A program made the translations under genes and the position numbers. From contig JAKSRT010000001.1 of NCBI GenBank assembly GCA_024403485.1, positions 1 to 64,000 on the forward strand: a DNA stretch of 64,000 nucleotides, written 5' to 3'. Below the pieces are notes generated by a model, which worked only from the letters and a program-made list of their open reading frames with translations, searched no databases and was not told the origin of the DNA. This document shows, piece by piece, positions 59,102 through 64,000 of this stretch. Source of the stretch: Lachnospiraceae bacterium. GTDB taxonomy: Bacteria; Bacillota; Clostridia; Lachnospirales; Lachnospiraceae. Numbering within the stretch: position 1 is the stretch's first letter; every line of letters begins with the position of its first letter.

Positions 59102-59972
59102 AATCAAGACCTCCCAACTCATATACAAATATTTCTTCCAGGGTAAGAGGTACCGCCTCCACCAAAAGAGGTTCGTATTTGCTTACGCATTTTACCGCAC
59201 TTTCGGGACACATTCTTACTATCATCGTATGCACCCTTCCCATAACACTGTCATGAAGCACGGGAATATCTCCCGGAACTTCGTTCATTCCTTCCTTAAA
59301 TACTACCTGAAGCTTAACCATATTATCCTGAAGTTCGCTCAGACTTCTCTCAAGAATAACCTTTCCCTTGTTCATGATACCGACATGATCGCATACATCC
59401 TCAAGTTCCCTTAAATTATGTGAGGAAACAAGTACACTGGTTCCCCTTGCGGCCACATCTTCCATCACAAAACTCCAGATTCGTCGTCTCATAACGGGAT
59501 CAAGACCGTCTACCGGCTCATCAAGAATCAGATACTCCGGCATTGAAGAAAGGGCCAGCCAAAAAGCCACCTGCTTTTTCATGCCTTTCGACAGGTACTT
59601 GATTCCTTTCTTTAAATCAATATTAAAGGCATCCCTCATTTTATAAAAACGTTCCTCGCTGAATGATGGATAGATACCTTTATAAAAGCGCATCATATCT
59701 TCAACATTGGAACCGTTGAAATAAAACCAGTCATCGGGTATATAAGCTATTTTTCTTTTGACATTCGCATTTTCCCAAACAGGCTCGTCATCAAACAGCA
59801 CCGTTCCTCCATCCTGTTTATACACACCTGTAAGATGGTTGATGACGGTTGACTTGCCGGCTCCGTTCGGTCCCACAAGTCCGTAAACGGAACCGTTCTC
59901 CACCTTCAGGCTCGTCCCGTCAAGAGCTATGAATCCATCAAAGGTTTTCACCAGATTATTAACTTCTATCAT
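59076..59972 (-). CDS. ABC transporter ATP-binding protein, YtrB-like
   Basis: 298 aa. Walker A GPNGAGKSTVINHLTG (near residue 36), a signature region that reads KYLSKGMKKQVAFWLALS where LSGGQ is usual (LSKGM, typical of YtrB/BcrA-like exporters), Walker B YLILDEPVDGLDP (near 157), and SSHNLRELEDVCDHVGIM as the switch His. Forms a transporter with the downstream permease. Its start overlaps the GntR gene by 14 bases. Confidence 0.92.
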   Translation of the reverse strand: MIEVNNLVKTFDGFIALDGTSLKVENGSVYGLVGPNGAGKSTVINHLTGVYKQDGGTVLFDDEPVWENANVKRKIAYIPDDWFYFNGSNVEDMMRFYKGIYPSFSEERFYKMRDAFNIDLKKGIKYLSKGMKKQVAFWLALSSMPEYLILDEPVDGLDPVMRRRIWSFVMEDVAARGTSVLVSSHNLRELEDVCDHVGIMNKGKVILERSLSELQDNMVKLQVVFKEGMNEVPGDIPVLHDSVMGRVHTMIVRMCPESAVKCVSKYEPLLVEAVPLTLEEIFVYELGGLDYEIKETII

Positions 59973-60330
59973 TGCATTCTCCCTTCCCCATTAATTCGTA
60001 TATTTCCTCGTCGGATACTTTCAAAAGCCTCAGTTCCTCTATCAGAGTTCTGACGGTAACCTTAAGCTCCGCAATATGCTCCTTGTTAAAGTCTTCCATT
60101 TCACACACAAAGCTGCCCTTACCCGGAATCGAATATACAAATCCGGCCGCTTCAAGCTCGTTATATGCTCTTTGAATAGTATTGGGGTTTATCGACAGCT
60201 GCTGGGCCAGAGTCCTCACGGAGGGCATTTTCTCATCAGGCTTCAGCACACCGCTTATAATCAGTTTTTTATAGGAATCACCTATTTGCTCGTAAATAGG
60301 CCTTGAATCCCTTAAATTAAGTTCAATCAA
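59959..60330 (-). CDS. GntR-family transcriptional regulator (YtrA subfamily)
   Basis: 123 aa. The winged-helix GntR domain covers about residues 8-75: RPIYEQIGDSYKKLIISGVL, MPSVRTLAQQLSINPNTIQRAYNELEAAGFVYSIPGKGSFV. The short C-terminal tail (about 45 residues) rather than a ligand-binding domain marks the YtrA subfamily, which represses its own ABC operon. The start is TTG after AAAGGAGG. A 27-bp perfect palindrome lies just upstream at 60368-60394. Confidence 0.94.
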   Translation of the reverse strand: MIELNLRDSRPIYEQIGDSYKKLIISGVLKPDEKMPSVRTLAQQLSINPNTIQRAYNELEAAGFVYSIPGKGSFVCEMEDFNKEHIAELKVTVRTLIEELRLLKVSDEEIYELMGKGECNDRS

Positions 60331-60367
60331 TTGATTACTTACCTCCTTTATGCAAAATGGAAAAGCT

Positions 60368-60419
60368 AACTGTATTAACAGTACTAATACAGTTATATCA
60401 CAAGTTCTAATTAATTCAA
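60368..60419 (-). promoter_or_regulatory. GntR-ABC operon promoter and YtrA-type operator
   Basis: On the minus strand TTGAAT (60414-60419), 16-base spacer, TATAAC (60392-60397). Overlapping the -10 and running downstream is AACTGTATTA-N7-TAATACAGTT (60368-60394), a perfect 10-base dyad. Placement over the -10 and start site fits autorepression by the GntR protein encoded immediately downstream. Confidence 0.82.
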
Positions 60420-60453
60420 TTAAGAATTCCTTAATTTCCCATAATAATTCCGC

Positions 60454-60511
60454 TTTACAAAGCGAACAAATGTTTGTATTATGTTGTTATAAAGGAGCGA
60501 ACGTATGTTTG
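60454..60511 (+). promoter_or_regulatory. Promoter with two LexA/DinR (SOS) boxes
   Basis: TTTACA (60454-60459), 17-base spacer, TATTAT (60477-60482). CGAACAAATGTTTG (60463-60476) fills the spacer and matches 13 of 14 positions of the Firmicute DinR consensus CGAACRNRYGTTYC. A second box, CGAACGTATGTTTG (60498-60511), also 13 of 14, lies 35 bp downstream across the start codon. This is a typical doubly repressed SOS promoter. Confidence 0.88.
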
Positions 60512-62157
60512 AGATTAATAACGGATTATCAGTTTCGGATAAATTGGAAATACTGTCGGATGCGGCAAAATATGATGTAGCTTGTACATCAAGCGGAGTA
60601 GACAGGCGCGGCAAGGAAGGCTTTCTGGGCAACTCCTGTTCTGCCGGTATCTGTCATGCTTTCGCTGCTGACGGAAGATGCATTTCACTGCTCAAAATAT
60701 TAATGAGCAACCATTGCATATATGATTGCAAATACTGCAAAAACAGGGTGAGTAACGATATCAGAAGAGCTACTTTTACTCCTGACGAAATCTGCAATCT
60801 TACCATTGAATTTTACAAAAGAAATTATATTGAAGGTCTTTTTTTAAGTTCGGGCATTATCGTAAGTCCCGATTATACAATGGAAAAAATGTGCGAGACA
60901 CTCAGACTGCTTCGCACCGTTTACAAATTTAACGGTTATATCCATGTTAAAGTCATACCCGGTGCCTCTTCGGAGCTTCTGTATTCAGCAGGACTGCTGG
61001 CGGACCGTATGAGCATCAATATGGAGCTTCCGACCGAGGTAAGTCTCAAAAAACTGGCCCCAAACAAGGCAATGAATAACATTCTTCGCCCCATGAACCA
61101 GGTCACCGGAACAATTGCAGCTCATCGCTTAGCCATCGGTAAGGATGCCCGTATGGAGCGCGCTTCCATTAACTCGCATCTGGTAAACAGCATTTTCGGT
61201 CCTGACGGAAATGACAGCATCGAAATCGGCAGCAGCAAAGAATATGGAATCGGCGGCAATGGTTTGTCAGCTTCTCATACCGAAATGAGATATAGCGAAC
61301 AGTCGTCGGACAATCTCATAAACGGTGAAAAAAGACAGGCTGTGGCTGATACCGTAATGGCAAAGAGTTTATCGGGAAATACAGCACATAAACCCTCAAC
61401 TCAGGACCGAATAAAAGAACTGTCCAAAGATAATACATTTAATTATCCCGCAGACCCAAGAGATACCATGCTTAAGCGCCCCTTTTCTCCCGCCGGTCAA
61501 AGTACCCAGATGATAATCGGTGCCACCGATGAAACAGATCTTGAACTTATTACTACAACCCAAAACCTGTACAAAAGCTTTGATTTAAAAAGAGTCTTCT
61601 ACTCCGGTTACATTCCTATCAATGAAGACTCCGCTCTTCCTGCCCTTAACACACCTGTTCCGATGCTTAGAGAACACCGTCTGTATCAGGCAGACTTTTT
61701 GCTTAGGTTCTATGGATTCCATGCCGAAGAACTTCTTTCCAAAGAAAAGCCGTTCTTTGACAATCGAATAGACCCTAAGTGCGACTGGGCCATAAGACAT
61801 CTTGGTGATTTTCCCGTAGAAATAAATACCGCCACTTATGATATGCTGCTTCGCGTTCCGGGAATAGGACCCACAGGAGTCAAAAAGATAATGAGTGCCC
61901 GACGTTACGGTAAAGTAACATTCGAAATGCTTAAGCGAATGGGGATTGTACTTAAAAGAGCCCAGTATTTTATTACCTGCAACGGTAAAATGCTGTATAA
62001 AATACCGATTGAGCAGCAATACATTTTAGCTTGTCTCGCCGATTCACAACGAAGCGAGACCATTCAGATTACCAAAGACAACGAGCAGTTTCAGCAGTTA
62101 AACTTATTTTCAAGTTTCGGACTTACAGAATCAGTGCCCATGCAGGCATCCTCATAA
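60505..62157 (+). CDS. Radical SAM protein, DNA modification/repair type, with C-terminal helix-hairpin-helix
   Basis: 550 aa. Matches the radical-SAM family annotated as putative DNA modification/repair protein (partner of a UDG-like protein). The N-terminal cluster reads CTSSGVDRRG...SCSAGICHAF; the iron-sulfur motif is HCIYDCKYCKNR (CxxxCxxC, near residue 74). GLFLSSGI, VKVIPGASSELL and MSINMELPTE follow. PFSPAGQSTQMIIGATDETD (near 331) is a family hallmark. The HhH DNA-binding motif is LLRVPGIGPTGVKKIMSARR (near 450). It is longer than I expect for the family (about 400-430 aa): residues about 215-310 are a Ser/Asn/Gly-rich insertion. SOS boxes at its promoter support a DNA-repair role. 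Confidence 0.9.
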   Translation: MFEINNGLSVSDKLEILSDAAKYDVACTSSGVDRRGKEGFLGNSCSAGICHAFAADGRCISLLKILMSNHCIYDCKYCKNRVSNDIRRATFTPDEICNLTIEFYKRNYIEGLFLSSGIIVSPDYTMEKMCETLRLLRTVYKFNGYIHVKVIPGASSELLYSAGLLADRMSINMELPTEVSLKKLAPNKAMNNILRPMNQVTGTIAAHRLAIGKDARMERASINSHLVNSIFGPDGNDSIEIGSSKEYGIGGNGLSASHTEMRYSEQSSDNLINGEKRQAVADTVMAKSLSGNTAHKPSTQDRIKELSKDNTFNYPADPRDTMLKRPFSPAGQSTQMIIGATDETDLELITTTQNLYKSFDLKRVFYSGYIPINEDSALPALNTPVPMLREHRLYQADFLLRFYGFHAEELLSKEKPFFDNRIDPKCDWAIRHLGDFPVEINTATYDMLLRVPGIGPTGVKKIMSARRYGKVTFEMLKRMGIVLKRAQYFITCNGKMLYKIPIEQQYILACLADSQRSETIQITKDNEQFQQLNLFSSFGLTESVPMQASS

Positions 62158-62162
62158 ACACT

Positions 62163-62966
62163 ATGTATATATACACATGCGAGCCAAACTGGGAAGCTCT
62201 TCTCTCCTGCATCTATGTTGCATGGAGCAGCAAAAGAGGCCACCAGAACATAAAAATAGAATACGAAACCTCAGCAAACAGAACCTTTTTGGATGAGTAC
62301 ATTTATGTTCCTACCGATTCCGGGCAGGCACTCAGTGTTATAGATGCAATAAACACTAAAATTTCCACCGGTTTTTACTATGACCTGTCATACTGCGCTA
62401 TGGCATACGAACCGGAAGTACCGGATCTTATTTATCGAATGATGATACTTGGATTTGCATACGGGCCTGAAGTAGTGAATAAAGTACAGTACGAAGCAGT
62501 TATGCGCTTTAACGAAATAAAAAAACGAGTAGGCAATGAGGCTCACCGCTTTGTGGAATTCCTTCGTTTTCACGAAGTAAGAAAATCTATGTATGTCGCC
62601 CACATTGAACCCAAAAGTCGTATTGCTATTACTTTGGGAGGAGCCTTTGAGGATCGTATGCCGTCTGAAAACTGGATGATAATCGACGATATTCACAAAG
62701 AAGCTGTGATTCACCCCAAAAACGAACACTTCTATATGCGAACACTTACGGATGCTGAATTTGCCGTTTTACTCGAGACTGAAAAAGAAAACGATGATTA
62801 TACGGATATGTGGAAGATTTTCTTTGAAACAATAGCCATAAAAGAACGTATTAATCCAAAACTGCAGCGTAATCTCTATCCCATCTGGACAAGAAAACAT
62901 GCTCCCGAATTTGACAGTCCTTCGTCAAAAAATACTGCCTCAAAAAGCCAATATATGGTAGACTGA
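62163..62966 (+). CDS. Radical-SAM-partnered DNA metabolism protein (TIGR03915/DUF4130 type)
   Basis: 267 aa. The N-terminal half (MYIYTCEPNWEALLSCIYVA) and the central RFVEFLRFHEVRKSMYVAHIEPKSRIAITLGGAFEDRMP are typical of the family encoded next to the HhH radical-SAM protein; in many genomes it is fused to a uracil-DNA-glycosylase domain. Here no UDG domain is present: the protein ends soon after INPKLQRNLYPIWTRKH. The ATG at 62163 lies five bases after the radical-SAM stop and has no ribosome site, so it is translated by coupling and shares the SOS promoter. Confidence 0.9.
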   Translation: MYIYTCEPNWEALLSCIYVAWSSKRGHQNIKIEYETSANRTFLDEYIYVPTDSGQALSVIDAINTKISTGFYYDLSYCAMAYEPEVPDLIYRMMILGFAYGPEVVNKVQYEAVMRFNEIKKRVGNEAHRFVEFLRFHEVRKSMYVAHIEPKSRIAITLGGAFEDRMPSENWMIIDDIHKEAVIHPKNEHFYMRTLTDAEFAVLLETEKENDDYTDMWKIFFETIAIKERINPKLQRNLYPIWTRKHAPEFDSPSSKNTASKSQYMVD

Positions 62967-62967
62967 A

Positions 62968-62998
62968 TAATAATATCTGTATATAGCAGATATTATTA
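62968..62998. other. Perfect 12-bp hairpin after the DNA-metabolism gene
   Basis: TAATAATATCTG and CAGATATTATTA around TATATAG. AT-rich and without a T-run, so a weak terminator or mRNA-stabilising hairpin at best. It begins two bases after the stop codon. Confidence 0.5.
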
Positions 62999-63040
62999 AT
63001 GCTGACAACTATTATCAAAAAATATATATGGAGAGCAGTT

Positions 63041-63826
63041 ATGAAAAAACAAGGCCTTTTCGCAATATTATTATCATTATCTCTTATTATATCCTCCTGT
63101 GGCATGTCCCCTTCAGGGCAGGTTTCGCAGAGCGGGTCAGACTCCTCCGTTGCAGAAAATGAAGAAAATACATTCGGCGACACCGTTTCCGGAAAAGATA
63201 CCCTGCAGGCTATTAAGGATTTGACCGAAAATAAAAGCCATGATGCTATCACAAGTACCTCCCCTGCTGAAGGTGATATTACCGGTGATTCCGACGATAT
63301 CGCCGTTGAGCCGACATCTGACGATGATGCTACAGGTGAAAGTACTTCATCCGGTTTTGAATCTTCCGATGATTCCAAACCTTTTGATCCCGAAATCACG
63401 TTTACGGCCTATGATGTTATTAGCGATGCTGTCATAAGCGAGAATATCTTCTCCGGATACAAGCTTACCATGGTCAATTTCTGGGAGCCCTGGTGTGGCC
63501 CCTGTGTAAGAGAAATGCCCGATTTACAGGAATTATATGTGGAGCTGGGCAGCGGAAGCGGTGATTATAATATAATCGGTGTTTATTCTACCGAAGACGG
63601 TGCCGGTGAAATTCTTAATGAAATCGGAACTACTTATTCTGTACTTCAGTATGTTGCCGAATTTGACAGCCTTCAGTCTGGCTATGTTCCCAACACAGTA
63701 TTCTTTGACAGTCAGGGACACATTGTCTACAGTGACATCGCCGATGACAGCGGATGTCTTTTCATAGGAAGCCGTACCAAAGAAGACTGGAACGAAATAA
63801 TTAATTATCTTTCAACCAATAATTAA
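63041..63826 (+). CDS. TlpA-like thioredoxin-fold lipoprotein
   Basis: 261 aa. Lipoprotein signal KKQGLFAILLSLSLIISSCG (lipidated Cys near residue 20), then a long acidic Ser/Asp/Glu-rich spacer (about 25-125) that would hold the domain off the membrane. The thioredoxin domain follows: VNFWEPWCGPCVREMPDLQE with the WCGPC redox site (near 155), the strand NIIGVYST, and the cis-Pro segment YVPNTVFFD. It acts as an extracytoplasmic thiol-disulfide reductase. ATG at 63041 after GGAGAG. It is followed by a tiny CXXC membrane protein, a common clostridial pairing that usually continues with a ferredoxin-like or CcdA-type electron donor. Confidence 0.92.
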   Translation: MKKQGLFAILLSLSLIISSCGMSPSGQVSQSGSDSSVAENEENTFGDTVSGKDTLQAIKDLTENKSHDAITSTSPAEGDITGDSDDIAVEPTSDDDATGESTSSGFESSDDSKPFDPEITFTAYDVISDAVISENIFSGYKLTMVNFWEPWCGPCVREMPDLQELYVELGSGSGDYNIIGVYSTEDGAGEILNEIGTTYSVLQYVAEFDSLQSGYVPNTVFFDSQGHIVYSDIADDSGCLFIGSRTKEDWNEIINYLSTNN

Positions 63827-63852
63827 AAAGTTCACACCATGGAGATTCTGCG

Positions 63853-63993
63853 TTGAAGTCAAATAGAATTGTGTCTTTTATAATCATAATTATTTCGGCA
63901 ATATTGATTTATGTCGGAATTAAGACCGGACAGCCTGCCTCCGTACTGGTTAAGGCTATAAAAATCTGTATGGAGTGTGTTGGCATTGGATAA
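63853..63993 (+). CDS. CD1871A-like small CXXC membrane protein
   Basis: 46 aa, too short for normal gene finding. Starts at TTG, eight bases after GGAG. One membrane helix (IVSFIIIIISAILIYVGI), then KTGQPASVLVKAIKICMECVGIG at the very end. The VLxKAixICxECIGIG C-terminus is the hallmark of the CD1871A-type family, found after TlpA-like genes. The CMEC cysteine pair could pass electrons to the TlpA lipoprotein. A further TTG at 63986 (TTGGATAATAAAAAG) overlaps its end and may start the next gene, beyond the window. Confidence 0.82.
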   Translation: MKSNRIVSFIIIIISAILIYVGIKTGQPASVLVKAIKICMECVGIG

Positions 63994-64000
63994 TAAAAAG

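Overview
The window is chromosomal DNA of a low-GC Gram-positive bacterium, most probably a member of the Lachnospiraceae (Butyrivibrio/Roseburia-like). That placement is an inference. It rests on a perfect HrcA/CIRCE operator, DinR-type LexA boxes, Firmicute-type promoters and Shine-Dalgarno sites, clostridial families (CD1871A-like CXXC protein, AzlCD, YtrA-type GntR), and chemotaxis and c-di-GMP proteins. There is no rRNA, CRISPR, prophage or insertion sequence; one tRNA (Gly-GCC) is present.

Layout. 1-8.4 kb (all minus strand): a CIRCE-controlled promoter fires out of the left edge. Next come a thyA / DHFR-like / PHP / parvulin-lipoprotein gene cluster, a beta-CASP metallo-hydrolase, an AzlCD amino-acid exporter led by a lone receiver protein, and an acyl-CoA synthetase. 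8.5-9.9 kb is gene-poor: a 47-bp tandem repeat, a 72-bp-period dyad array, tRNA-Gly, a dense hairpin cluster and a decayed gene. 10-19.7 kb: small regulators, a THEP1-like NTPase, a chemoreceptor, a YitT-like protein, mnmA, a MATE exporter, and a TIM-barrel / FMN dehydrogenase pair. 19.8-24.9 kb: a three-gene phosphorelay (response regulator, HTH-less LacI-type sensor, hybrid kinase). 25-31 kb: MFS transporter, small proteins, GlsB, PAP2, two more repeat arrays, and a NYN-LOTUS protein. 31.2-36.9 kb: a full branched-chain amino-acid ABC operon plus a cytidylate-kinase-like protein. 37-39.7 kb: a hybrid kinase with a fused LacI-type sensor. 39.8-47.2 kb: a YdjI/YdjG-like SPFH / zinc-ribbon operon beside a NarL-type two-component system. 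47.3-57.2 kb: EAL phosphodiesterase, GH31, nadE, a large membrane protein, EAL-HDOD, and a GH3 hexosaminidase. 57.3-60.4 kb: a GntR-ABC operon with a clear operator. 60.4-64 kb: a radical-SAM/DNA-metabolism pair with two LexA boxes, then a TlpA lipoprotein and a tiny CXXC protein that runs to the right edge.

Signalling dominates: seven phosphorelay proteins, one free-standing sugar-binding-type sensor, two EAL proteins and one chemoreceptor. The strongest unexplained signals are these: (1) two distant arrays whose nine units all keep the same 31/41-bp spacing of a TTTAGGTAAT dyad, about whole helical turns; (2) SOS boxes on the radical-SAM pair; (3) split and fused versions of a LacI-sensor phosphorelay 13 kb apart; (4) a palindrome at the -35 position of the SPFH operon promoter, next to a NarL-type regulator gene; (5) a REP-like 90-bp repeat with a diverged copy 9 kb away.
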